Below, one piece after another: positions 43,327 through 53,240 of a stretch of DNA of 64,000 nucleotides. The position numbers were made by a program, and so were the translations under genes. Positions within the stretch are counted from its first letter, which is position 1. Each line of letters starts with the position of its first letter. Source of the DNA: Bufo bufo. Lineage: Eukaryota > Chordata > Amphibia > Anura > Bufonidae. The notes below the pieces were generated by a model. It did not search any database and was not told where the DNA came from. It saw only the letters and a list, made by a program, of their open reading frames with translations. The stretch is taken from assembly GCF_905171765.1 (NCBI RefSeq), contig NC_053389.1:212728624-212792623 (forward strand), written 5' to 3'.

Positions 43327-46300
43327 TATCCTCCCCCCCTGTTTCGACCTTGGGGTAGGAACACTCTGTGCCCTTAAACAGTACATCCTGGACAGGGCAT
43401 CTGCGTTTCCAAGCTGACGCCCGGGCCTATGTTCAACTGTAAAACTATAATCTTGAAGAGACATGAACCATCGGGTCACTCGCCTGTTTTTCTCACGGTT
43501 TTGGCACATCCATTTAAGGGGTGCATGGTCAGTTACCAGTTTAAATGTTCTCCCTACCAAATAATACCTGAGAGCTTCTATGGCCCACTTAACTGCCAAA
43601 CACTCCTTTTCTACAATGGAGTATTTCTTTTCATGTTCATTTAACTTTTTACTCAGGTATACTACAGGATGCTCTTCCCCAGCCCTTACTTGCGACAACA
43701 CAGCCCCTATACCAACATCCGAGGCATCTGTTTGCACAATGAACTCCTTTTTAAAATCTGGTGTGACTAACACTGGGTGGGCACATAGAGCCTGCTTCAG
43801 GTTCTGAAAGGCCTGTTCCGCTTCTGTGGTCCATTTGACCATGGTTGAATCCTTCCCTTTTGTAAGGTCTGTTAAAGGGCTCGCAATGCTGGCAAAATTT
43901 TCAATAAAACGCCTATAATAACCAGTTAAACCTAGGAATGCTCTGACTTGTTTTTTGTTCAAAGGCCTTGGCCAGCTCTGGATGGCTTCCACTTTGTTTA
44001 TTTGAGGTTTTATAACTCCTCGCCCAATCATGTACCCCAAGTACTTTGCCTCTTCTTGCCCAATGGCACATTTTTTTGGATTCGCTGTTAACCCTGCTTC
44101 CCTAATAGAATTCAGGACGGCTTCTACCCTGGGTAGATGACTTTCCCAATCCGTGCTATGGATTATCACATCATCTAAATAGGCAGCTGCGTATCTACGA
44201 TGTGGTCTTAAAATTTTGTCCATCATCCTCTGAAATGTGGCCGGGGCCCCATGCAAACCAAAGGGAAGGACTACATACTGAAAATGGCCATCAGGGACAC
44301 TAAAAGCAGTTTTTTCTTTGGCCCCCTCAGTCAACGGTACTTGCCAGTAACCTTTTGTAAGATCTAATGTGGTAAAGAACCTAGCATTACCAAGCCTATC
44401 AATCAGCTCATCCACTCGAGGCATTGGGTAAGCATCAAACTTTGAGACAGTGTTCAGTTTCCTGAAGTCATTACAGAAACGTATGGTGCCATCAGGTTTG
44501 GGAACCAAGACTATAGGACTAGACCAGTCACTATGGGACTCCTCTATAACCCCTAACTGAAGCATTGTTTGGACTTCTTGGGAGACAGCTTTACGTCTAG
44601 CCTCAGGTATTCTATAAGGCTTTTGGTTGACTCTGACCCCTGGTTCGGTTACAATATCATGTTTAATTATATCTGTTCGACCAGGTAGCTCAGAAAATAC
44701 ATCTTTATTTTTCTGTACAAACTCCTTTGCCTCTTGGGTTTGAGATCCCGACAAAGTGTCTGCAATTTTTACCTCTGGTATCTCAATGCTACATTCCTTC
44801 TTCCCACTGCTGTAAGCTGCTAACACCTCTCGGTCCTTCCAGGGTTTGATTAGGTTCACATGATAAATTTGGTAGGGCTTACGTCTACCTGGTTGGTGAA
44901 CCCGGTAATTCACCTCTCCGACCTTCTCAACTATTTCATAAGGTCCTTGCCATTTGGCCAAAAATTTACTTTCTACTGTGGGGACAAGGATTAATACCCT
45001 ATCCCCAGGGTTGAAGTTTCTTACTTTAGCCGACCTGTTGTAAACCCGGGACTGACTCTCCTGGGCCTGCAGCAAGTGTTCTTTTACAATGGGCATTACT
45101 TTTCCAATCCTTTCCTGCATTTGGGACAAGTGTTCAATCACACTTTTGTAGGGTGTAGCCTCACTCTCCCAGGTCTCTTTGGCAATATCCAAAAGACCCC
45201 GAGGGTGCCGACCATACACTAGCTCGAACGGAGAAAATCCGGTAGATGCTTGAGGCACCTCCCGTACAGAAAACATAAGATATGGTAAAAGACAATCCCA
45301 GTCTTTCCCATCCTGTGCCACCACTTTTCTGAGCATCCCTTTTAAGGTTTTGTTGAACCTTTCAACTAATCCATCCGTTTGGGGATGATAAACTGAGGTA
45401 CGCAAGTGAGTTATTTTCAACAGTTTACACAACTCTTTTGTAACCTTTGACATAAAGGGCGTCCCCTGGTCAGTGAGTACTTCTTTAGGTATGCCCACTC
45501 TAGTAAACATCTGGAACAACTCCTTGGCTATCACTTTTGCAGAGGTTTTCCTTAGAGGTATTGCTTCAGGATAGCGGGTAGCATAATCAAGGACAACCAA
45601 AATGTATTGGTGACCTCTGGCAGACTTAACAAGAGGTCCCACCAAATCCATTGCAATCCTCTCAAAGGGAGTTTCAATAATCGGGAGTGGTACTAACGGA
45701 CTCCTAAAGGTCGCTACCGGGTTGTGTAATTGACACTCTGGGCATGAATCACAGTATTCTTTTATCTCTTTATGTACCCCGGGCCAATAAAACCTCTGCA
45801 AAATCCGGTCTTTGGTTTTTTCATAAGCCAAGTGCCCTCCTAGCACATGTGAATGGGCTAGATCCATCACCTTTTGGCGATGTGAATTTGGGACCACAAG
45901 TTGCTCCACAACCTGCCCATTTTGCTCATCAACTCTATATAAGAGTTCATTCTCTATAGAAAAATGGGGAAATATTTTCTCTACCCCAGTATCTTGAGGT
46001 ACCCCATTGACTACTTTCACACTTTGCCATGCGTGGGTTAATGTTGGGTCCCTGAGTTGAGCTGTCCCAAAGTTATCATTGGAGACTGGCAAGTCAGGGA
46101 GACCAATTTCCGGGACATCATCAGTATCACCTGCAAGCACTGCTAAGGGAAAACTCTCGGCTTCACTCTGGGTCACCCCTACTGTTTGCACATTTTCAGT
46201 CTCAGCCAGGGGAATAGGATCTACAGCAGACCCACTTAAACACTTATCAAGCATATTCCACATTTTCCAAAACAGAGGAAAATCACACCCCACAATGACA

Positions 46301-47613
46301 GTATGCAACAGACTGTTTACAACCCCCACTTCATGGGTTACTTTCCCGCATGGGGTTTCAAAAGAGACTATAGCAGTGGGGTACTCTTTTGTATCCCCAT
46401 GTATGCAGATGACCCCCATCTGTCTCTTTTGCAGCTTCCTAGTGTCCACCAGGCTGCCATGCACAAGAGTCACTAGACTACCAGAGTCCAACAGAGCTTG
46501 AACTGAGTGTCCTTCAATCACCAAGCTGCAAGTTTGTCGCTCCATATCTGGGGTCGGCAAGGCAGAGTAGGCAGGTCCCGCAAACAATGACCTCCTCCGC
46601 CCACTGTCACACTCCATAGGCTCATCAGCCAAAGGACAGTTGGCAGCCATGTGGCCCAGTCCTTGACATCGCCAGCAAACAATGTTTTTGATCGCCCAAG
46701 GCTGTCTAGGGCTAACTGGCTTAAGAGGTCTGGCTAATAGGTCAGTCTCAGTTCCTACTTTACGGCCCTCCCTCGCCCCTTTTAGATTAGGAACAGTCTT
46801 ACCGCGATCAGTAGACTTCTGGCTCCCTGGGGCCGGCCAAGTAGGAGAGAGGTCTTGGAGATACTCCTCTGTGTTCAGATACCGCTCCACTAGGACGACG
46901 AGTTGATCCACATCCCTGGGGTCTGCTTGTCCCACACAGCGCTGTATCCGAACTGGTAGAGCACGAACAAACCGGTCCAGGACCACTCTTTCCACCACCT
47001 GAGTGGCTGTAGATACCTCTGGCTGTAGCCATTTTTTAGCCAGGTGAAAAAGATCATACATTTGCGACCTCGCTGGTTTATCCAATTGGAAAGTCCAGTT
47101 GTGCACCCGCTGGGCTCTGACTGCAGATGTTACACCCAAGCGAGCGAGAATTTCTGCTTTCAGTTTTGGGTACTGTCTGGCATCCTGCTCACTCAAATCA
47201 TAGTAGGCTTTCTGTGGCTCCCCACTTAGAAAAGGAGCAAGGGTGTCTACCCACTGTTCGGCTGGGAGTTTCTCTCTTTCAGCGGCTCTTTCAAAAATGG
47301 TGAGGTAGGTCTCCACATCATCCCCTGCTACCATTTTTTGAAGGGAAGCTTTCACTCTCCTCCCCACAGAGATGGATTCCTCCTGGACATGGGGCCTTTC
47401 AGCCAGCACCGCTATCTGCTCCACCAGACTTTTATTAAGCGATTGCTGTTCTCTGAAACCAGCTTGCGTAGTCTCTATGAACAACCGATTGGTTTCCTGC
47501 TGGTTAGCATTCGCCTTTTGGAGCTGTATGTTAGCCTGGATCAGCTGTTTCAGCACTTCCTCCATATCTGCACTGTTAGTTTTTTTCAGAACAGCAGACT
47601 TAACCCAGGACAT
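43255..47613 (-). CDS. Gag-Pol polyprotein of a Gmr1-like gypsy element
   Basis: 1452 codons without a stop. Gag has a SCAN-like capsid segment (about residues 165-250, DKPARSQMYDLFHLAKKWLQ) and a CCHC knuckle (CWRCQGLGHMAANC, 313-326). Protease LLDSGS is at 374-379. Integrase comes next, with an HHCC finger (587-627), catalytic D656, D715 and E751 (35 apart), and a GPY module near 890. RT follows (YLDD at 1145-1148), then RNase H (QTDASDVGIGA, about 1294). Integrase before RT is the hallmark of Gmr1-like elements, and the SCAN link is known for that group. All key residues are present, so it could be active. The start is the ATG at 47613, shortly after the 5' LTR. Confidence 0.94.
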   Translation of the reverse strand: MSWVKSAVLKKTNSADMEEVLKQLIQANIQLQKANANQQETNRLFIETTQAGFREQQSLNKSLVEQIAVLAERPHVQEESISVGRRVKASLQKMVAGDDVETYLTIFERAAEREKLPAEQWVDTLAPFLSGEPQKAYYDLSEQDARQYPKLKAEILARLGVTSAVRAQRVHNWTFQLDKPARSQMYDLFHLAKKWLQPEVSTATQVVERVVLDRFVRALPVRIQRCVGQADPRDVDQLVVLVERYLNTEEYLQDLSPTWPAPGSQKSTDRGKTVPNLKGAREGRKVGTETDLLARPLKPVSPRQPWAIKNIVCWRCQGLGHMAANCPLADEPMECDSGRRRSLFAGPAYSALPTPDMERQTCSLVIEGHSVQALLDSGSLVTLVHGSLVDTRKLQKRQMGVICIHGDTKEYPTAIVSFETPCGKVTHEVGVVNSLLHTVIVGCDFPLFWKMWNMLDKCLSGSAVDPIPLAETENVQTVGVTQSEAESFPLAVLAGDTDDVPEIGLPDLPVSNDNFGTAQLRDPTLTHAWQSVKVVNGVPQDTGVEKIFPHFSIENELLYRVDEQNGQVVEQLVVPNSHRQKVMDLAHSHVLGGHLAYEKTKDRILQRFYWPGVHKEIKEYCDSCPECQLHNPVATFRSPLVPLPIIETPFERIAMDLVGPLVKSARGHQYILVVLDYATRYPEAIPLRKTSAKVIAKELFQMFTRVGIPKEVLTDQGTPFMSKVTKELCKLLKITHLRTSVYHPQTDGLVERFNKTLKGMLRKVVAQDGKDWDCLLPYLMFSVREVPQASTGFSPFELVYGRHPRGLLDIAKETWESEATPYKSVIEHLSQMQERIGKVMPIVKEHLLQAQESQSRVYNRSAKVRNFNPGDRVLILVPTVESKFLAKWQGPYEIVEKVGEVNYRVHQPGRRKPYQIYHVNLIKPWKDREVLAAYSSGKKECSIEIPEVKIADTLSGSQTQEAKEFVQKNKDVFSELPGRTDIIKHDIVTEPGVRVNQKPYRIPEARRKAVSQEVQTMLQLGVIEESHSDWSSPIVLVPKPDGTIRFCNDFRKLNTVSKFDAYPMPRVDELIDRLGNARFFTTLDLTKGYWQVPLTEGAKEKTAFSVPDGHFQYVVLPFGLHGAPATFQRMMDKILRPHRRYAAAYLDDVIIHSTDWESHLPRVEAVLNSIREAGLTANPKKCAIGQEEAKYLGYMIGRGVIKPQINKVEAIQSWPRPLNKKQVRAFLGLTGYYRRFIENFASIASPLTDLTKGKDSTMVKWTTEAEQAFQNLKQALCAHPVLVTPDFKKEFIVQTDASDVGIGAVLSQVRAGEEHPVVYLSKKLNEHEKKYSIVEKECLAVKWAIEALRYYLVGRTFKLVTDHAPLKWMCQNREKNRRVTRWFMSLQDYSFTVEHRPGRQLGNADALSRMYCLRAQSVPTPRSKQGGRICDRTRGKVVEGVYISPRFLSYTF

Positions 47614-47654
47614 AAAACTTGCTGGATTTTTGTGCCAGCGCAGCCTCCACCATA

Positions 47655-48240
47655 TGTAGCGGGATTAGCTCACAGGACCGCCGTCTCCTGGGATAGACGG
47701 GCGCTATAGGCACATAAAACACAGTCCAGTCCAAGCAAGTACGGTGCAACTGGCCTCAGCCAGTTTTATTGATTTTTGCAGAAAAAGAATTAAACAAAAC
47801 AGTTCAAAACAAATGAAATACCTGGCCGTCTGGCCACTACTTCTAAACAGGCAGTAGTCCCTAACTACATGAAACTGAGCCTTGTGCCCAGCTCCATCAA
47901 CAAAACACACAGTTGTTTTTCACTCACCCAGCAGGGTTCTTCCCAGGAGCAGAGAGCTCAGCTAGTGAGCTGTTTGCCCTTTTATAGCACACTCAGGTTG
48001 CAAGGTGATTAGCCACAGTTACCCTGAATACCTGGAGTGGCTAATTGGAGCAGGGACCCACCCAACTCTCCCTGCTCCAAGCAGCCAGGCCCTTCTAACC
48101 AGGTTTTTAACAAAACCCTTGCAAAGAGAAAACCTAGTTTTCCTTGCTGTCAATTCCCTGGCTGCTTTTTAGAACGTATAGGACAGGAACCTAGGTGAAA
48201 TGTAGACTCCTTCTACCACTTTCCCCCTGGTCCTGTCACA
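47655..48240 (-). repeat. 5' LTR of Gmr1-like element
   Basis: Partner of 42741-43326. It should hold the promoter for the minus-strand transcript; a TATA-like stretch was not singled out. Confidence 0.93.
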
Positions 48241-48249
48241 ATATATATA

Positions 48250-49809
48250 CACTGCGTGCAGAATTATTAGGCAAATGAGTATTTTGACCACATCATCCTC
48301 TTTATGCATGTTGTCTTACTCCAAGCTGTATAGGCTCGAAAGCCTACTACCAATTAAGCATATTAGGTGATGTGCATCTCTGTAATGAGAAGGGGTGTGG
48401 TCTAATGACATCAACACCCTATATCAGGTGTGCATAATTATTAGGCAACTTCCTTTCCTTTGGCAAAATGGGTCAAAAGAAGGACTTGACAGGCTCAGAA
48501 AAGTCAAAAATAGTGAGATATCTTGCAGAGGGATGCAGCACTCTTAAAATTGCAAAGCTTCTGAAGCATGATCATCGAACAATCAAGCGTTTCATTCAAA
48601 ATAGTCAACAGGGTCGCAAGAAGCGTGTGGAAAAACCAAGGCGCAAAATAACTGCCCATGAACTGAGAAAAGTCAAGCGTGCAGCTGCCAAGATGCCACT
48701 TGCCACCAGTTTGGCCATATTTCAGAGCTGCAACATCACTGGAGTGCCCAAAAGCACAAGGTGTGCAATACTCAGAGACATGGCCAAGGTAAGAAAGGCT
48801 GAAAGACGACCACCACTGAACAAGACACACAAGGTGAAACGTCAAGACTGGGCCAAGAAATATCTCAAGACTGATTTTTCTAAGGTTTTATGGACTGATG
48901 AAATGAGAGTGAGTCTTGATGGGCCAGATGGATGGGCCCGTGGCTGGATTGGTAAAGGGCAGAGAGCTCCAGTCCGACTCAGACGCCAACAAGGTGGAGG
49001 TGGAGTACTGGTTTGGGCTGGTATCATCAAAGATGAGCTTGTGGGGCCTTTTCGGGTTGAGGATGGAGTCAAGCTCAACTCCCAGTCCTACTGCCAGTTT
49101 CTGGAAGACACCTTCTTCAAGCAGTGGTACAGGAAGAAGTCTGCATCCTTCTAAAAAAACATGATTTTCATGCAGGACAATGCTCCATCACACGCGTCCA
49201 AGTACTCCACAGCGTGGCTGGCAAGAAAGGGTATAAAAGAAGAAAATCTAATGACATGGCCTCCTTGTTCACCTGATCTGAACCCCATTGAGAACCTGTG
49301 GTCCATCATCAAATGTGAGATTTACAAGGAGGGAAAACAGTACACCTCTCTGAACAGTGTCTGGGAGGCTGTGGTTGCTGCTGCACGCAATGTTGATGGT
49401 GAACAGATCAAAACACTGACAGAATCCATGGATGGCAGGCTTTTGAGTGTCCTTGCAAAGAAAGGTGGCTATATTGGTCACTGATTTGTTTTTGTTTTGT
49501 TTTTGAATGTCAGAAATGTATATTTGTGAATGTTGAGATGTTATATTGGTTTCACTGGTAAAAATAAATAATTGAAATGGGTATATATTTGTTTTTTGTT
49601 AAGTTGCCTAATAATTATGCACAGTAATAGTCACCTGCACACACAGATATCCCCCTAAAATAGCTAAAACTAAAAATAAACTAAAAACTACTTCCAAAAA
49701 TATTCAGCTTTGATATTAATGAGTTTTTTGGGTTCATTGAGAACATGGTTGTTGTTCAATAATAAAATTAATCCTAAAAAATACAACTTGCCTAATAATT
49801 CTGCACTCC

Positions 49810-49812
<3 letters not shown>
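48250..49812 (+). mobile_element. Tc1-like element C, plus copy (1563 bp)
   Basis: TIRs CACTGCGTGCAGAATTATTAGG and CCTAATAATTCTGCACTCCC are flanked by TA. The length is identical to the inverted copy at 53241-54803. Inner inverted motifs (GCATAATTATTAGGCAAC at about 48432 and its partner at about 49601) give an IR/DR-type double binding-site layout. Confidence 0.92.
48468..49484 (+). pseudogene. Tc1-like DD37E transposase with one in-frame stop
   Basis: It has the same 338-codon frame as the intact copy at 53569-54585, with a few amino-acid changes. A single codon change (AAG to TAA at about 49153) stops it after 228 residues; the frame continues from 49161 with MQDNAPSHASK and [14 protein letters not shown] and the basic nuclear-targeting patch GRKKRVEKPRRK are intact. 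It is otherwise undamaged, so loss of function is recent. Confidence 0.9.

Positions 49813-49844
<32 letters not shown>
49813..49844. repeat. (TA)n microsatellite between Tc1-C and Tc1-D
   Basis: Uninterrupted TA run directly abutting both Tc1 ends. Confidence 0.92.
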
Positions 49845-49847
<3 letters not shown>

Positions 49848-51423
49848 TGCTCAAAAAAATAAAGGGAACACTTAAACAACACAATGTAACTCCAAGTCAA
49901 TCACACTTCTGTGAAATCAAACTGTCCACTTAGGAAGCAACACTGAGTGACAATCAATTTCACATGCTGTTGTGCAAATGGGATAGACAACAGGTGGAAA
50001 TTATAGGCAATTAGCAAGACACCCCCAATAAAGGAGTGGATCTGCAGGTGGTGATCACAGACCACTTCTCAGTTCCTATGCTTCCTGGCTGATGTTTTGG
50101 TCACTTTTGAATGCTGGCGGTGCTTTCACTCTAGTGGTAGCATGAGACGGAGTCTACAACCCACACAAGTGGCTCAGGTAGTGCAGCTTATCCAGGATGG
50201 CACATCAATGCGAGCTGTGGCAAGAAGGTTTGCTGTGTCTGTCAGCGTAGTGTCCAGAGCATGGAGGCGCTACCAGGAGACAGGCCAGTACATCGGGAGA
50301 CGTGGAGGAGGCCGTAGGAGGGCAACAACCCAGCAGCAGGACCGCTACCTCCGCCTTTGTGCAAGGAGGAACAGGAGGAGCACTGCCAGAGCCCTGCAAA
50401 ATGACCTCCAGCAGGCCACAAATGTGCATGTGTCTGCTCAAACGGTCAGAAACAGACTCCATGAGGGTGATATGAGGGCCTGACGTCCACAGGTGGGGGT
50501 TGTGCTTACAGCCCAACACCGTGCAGGACGTTTGGCATTTGCCAGAGAACACCAAGATTGGCAAATTCGCCACTGGCGCCCTGTGCTCTTCACAGATGAA
50601 AGCAGGTTCACACTGAGCACATGTGACAGATGTGACAGAGTCTTGAGACGCCGTGGAGGACGTTCTGCTGCCTGCAACATCCTCCAGCATGACCGGTTTG
50701 GCATTGGGTCAGTAATGGTGTGGGGTGGCATTTCTTTGGAGGGCCGCACAGCCCTCCATGTGCTCGCCAGAGGTAGCCTGACTGCCATTAGGTACCGAGA
50801 TGAGATCCTCAGACCCCTTGTGAGACCATATGCTGGTGCTGTTGGCCCTGGGTTCCTCCTAATGCAAGACAATGCTAGACCTCATGTGGCTGGAGTGTGT
50901 CAGCAGTTCCTGCAAGATGAAGGCATTGATGCTATGGACTGGCCCGCCCGTTCCCCAGACCTGAATCCAATTGAGCACATCTGGGACATCATGTCTCGCT
51001 CTATCCACCAACGTCACGTTGCACCACAGACTGTCCAGGAGTTGGCAGATGCTTTAGTCCAGGTATGGGAGGAGATCCCTCAGGAGACCATCCGCCACCT
51101 CATCAGGAGCATGCACAGGCGTTGTAGGGAGGTCATACAGGCACGTGGAGGCCACACACACTACTGAGCCTCATTTTGACTTGTTTTAAGGACATTACAT
51201 CAAAGCTGGATCAGCCTGTAGTGTGTTTTTCCACTTTAATTTTGAGTGGGACTCCAAATCTAGACCTCCATGGGTTGAAAAATTTGATTTCCATTTTTTA
51301 ATTTTTGTGTGATTTTGTTGTCAGCACATTCAACTATGTAAAGAACAAAGTATTTCAGAAGAATATATAATTAATTCAGATCTAGGATGTGTTATTTTTG
51401 TGTTCCCTTTATTTTTTTGAGCA

Positions 51424-51426
<3 letters not shown>
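49845..51426 (+). mobile_element. Tc1-like element D, copy 2 (full length)
   Basis: TIRs CACTGCTCAAAAAAATAAAG and CTTTATTTTTTTGAGCAGT; 1.58 kb; TA repeats on both sides. It is the reference for the beheaded copy at 6230-7782. Confidence 0.93.
50097..51167 (+). pseudogene. Tc1-like DD34E transposase, single nonsense codon
   Basis: The frame runs from the ATG at 50097 (or, by family usage, MRRSLQ at 50142) to 51167 and is broken only by TGA at 50481-50483. The wording of copy 1 there (CGA, Arg) suggests a CpG-to-TpG change. HTH region, VLFTDESRF, MQDNARPHVAG and SPDLNPIEHIWD are intact with 34-residue D-E spacing. It is a Tc1 transposase one base change away from an open frame, as seen by comparison of the two copies in the window. 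Confidence 0.9.

Positions 51427-51462
<36 letters not shown>
51424..51462. repeat. (TA)n microsatellite between Tc1-D and Tc1-E
   Basis: TA run of ~36 bp separating the two elements. Confidence 0.92.
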
Positions 51463-51464
<2 letters not shown>

Positions 51465-51625
51465 CACTGCCTGTCCAAAAAAAAAGTCGCCACCTGGATT
51501 TAACTAAGCAAATAGTTATGAGCCTCCTACTGGATAATTACTGAATGGGCGATTATCTTTCAGCTGGCAATAAGTTATTTAACCCAAACTGGTGCAATGA
51601 GTTGCTTCTCATTTCCTAGACAATC

Positions 51626-53161
51626 ATGTCGAAAGACACATCTCGTGGTCGTGGAAAAGATTTTAGTCTGTTGGAGAAGGGTCACATCATTGGCATGTAG
51701 CAAGCAGAGAAAACATCTAAGGAGATTGCAGAAACTACTAAAATTGGGTTAAGAACTGTCCAACGCATTTTTTAAAACTGAAAGGATAGTGGGGACCCAT
51801 AATATTCGAGAAAGAAATCCTTAATGATCGTGATTGGCGATCACTTAAACATTTGATTAAATCAAATCGAAGAAAAACATCAGTAGACCTCAGGGCTATG
51901 TTTAATAGTGAAAGTAAGGCTACTTTCACACTAGCGTTCGGGTGTCCACTCGTGAGCTCCGTTTGAAGGGGCTCACGAGCGGCCCCGAACGCATCCGTCT
52001 GGCCCTAATGCATTCTCAGTGGAGGTGGATCCACTGAGAATGCATCCGCCTGCCAGCGCTCAGCCTCCGCTCCGCTCAGTGAGCGGACACCTGAACGCTG
52101 CTTGCAGCGTTCGGGTGTCCACCTGGCCGTGCGGAGGCGAGCGGATCCGTCCAGACTTATAATGGAAGTCAATGGGGACGGATCCGCTTGAAGATGACAC
52201 TATATGGCTCAATCTTCAAGCGGATCCGTCCCCCATTGACTTTCAATGTAAAGTCTGAACGGATCCGCTCAGGCTACTTTCAGACTTAGAAATTTTTCTA
52301 AGTTATAATGCAGACGGATCCGTTCTGAACGGATGCAAACGTCTGTATTATAGAAGCGGATCCGTCTGATGAAACATCAGACGGATCCGCTCCGAACGCT
52401 AGTGTGAAAGAGCATTTCCACATGCACAATGTGAAGGGAGCTCAAGGGATTGGGACTGAACAGCTGTGTAGCCGTAAGACAACCACTAATCAGTGAGGGA
52501 AACCAGAAAAAAGGCTTCAATTTGTTAGGGAGCATAAAGATTGGACTCTGGAGCAGTGGAAGAAGGTCATGTGGTCTGATGAGTCCAGAATTCAGTGGTC
52601 TGATGAGTCCAGAGTGATGGGCGCATCAGGGTAAGAAGAGAGGCAGATGAAGTGATTCACCCATCATGCCTAGTGCCTACTGTACAAGCCTGTGGGGGCT
52701 GTGCTATGATCTGGGGTTGCTGCAGTTGGTCAGGTCTAGGTTCAGCAACAGTATGTGCTCCAAGAATGAGGTCAGCTGACTACCTGAATATATTGAATGA
52801 CCAAGTTATTCCATCAATAGATTTTTTCTTCCCTGACTGCACGGGCATTTTCCAAGATAACAATGCCAGAATTCATCGGGCTCAAATTGTGAAAGAGTGG
52901 TTTAGGGAGCATGAGACATCATTTTCACACATGGATTGGCCACCACAGAGTACAGACCTTAACCCCATTGAGAATCTTTGGGATGTGCTGGAGAAGGCTT
53001 TGCGCAGCAGTCAGACTCTACCATCATCAATACAAGATCTTGGTGAAAAATGTATGCAAAACTGGATGGAAATAAATCTTGTGACATTGCAGAAGCTTAT
53101 CGAAACAATGCCACTGCGTGCCGTAATCAAAGCTAAAGGCAGTCCAACGAAATATTTTTGA
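51626..53161 (+). pseudogene. Tc1-like transposase (element E), broken
   Basis: The N-terminus MSKDTSRGRGKDFSLLEKGH meets a stop after ~24 codons. The remaining HTH part (KEIAETTKIGLRTVQRIF) ends in further stops before the MITE. After it, a frame from 52652 reads [19 protein letters not shown] and [14 protein letters not shown]. The second catalytic D of the family pattern 'QDDNA' appears as N (QDNNA), so a catalytic residue may be lost. A short duplication (GTGGTCTGATGAGTCCAGA twice, 52569-52611) disrupts the frame before that. Confidence 0.8.
51917..52412. mobile_element. MITE with ACTTTCACACTAGCG termini
   Basis: The left end GGCTACTTTCACACTAGCG and right end CGCTAGTGTGAAAGAGC are inverted partners. 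The interior is full of GCGGATCCG-centred palindromes (at least eight GGATCCG words). There is no ORF. A target duplication was not resolved, so the superfamily is open. Confidence 0.8.
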
Positions 53162-53195
53162 TGATGACTATTTTTGGGACGGGCAGTGTACATAC

Positions 53196-53222
53196 TGTAT
53201 ATATATATATATATATATTTTA
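53196..53222. repeat. (TA)n microsatellite
   Basis: TA run between element E and the inverted element C. Confidence 0.9.
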
Positions 53223-53240
53223 AGTGAGTATCACTATATA

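Larger units (their letters stand above)
42741..48240 (-). mobile_element. Gmr1-like Ty3/gypsy retrotransposon, apparently intact
   Basis: Two 586-bp LTRs (42741-43326 and 47655-48240) flank one uninterrupted polyprotein on the minus strand. A 4-bp ATAT duplication borders the element (42737-42740, 48241-48244). Next to the 3' LTR is a purine tract (AACAGGGGGGGAGGATA on the minus strand), and after the 5' LTR a TGG-starting primer-binding-site candidate. The insertion lies in TA-repeat DNA between two Tc1 elements. Confidence 0.93.
51465..53188 (+). mobile_element. Tc1-like element E, split by a MITE
   Basis: TIRs CACTGCCTGTCC and GGGACGGGCAGTG (one mismatch) lie in TA-rich DNA. A ~495-bp MITE (51917-52412) interrupts the transposase gene. 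Confidence 0.85.

Noticed and set aside
44030..47600. Plus-strand ORFs of 60-140 codons across the gypsy element
   Set aside because: They are antisense shadows of the 1452-codon polyprotein and have no features of their own.
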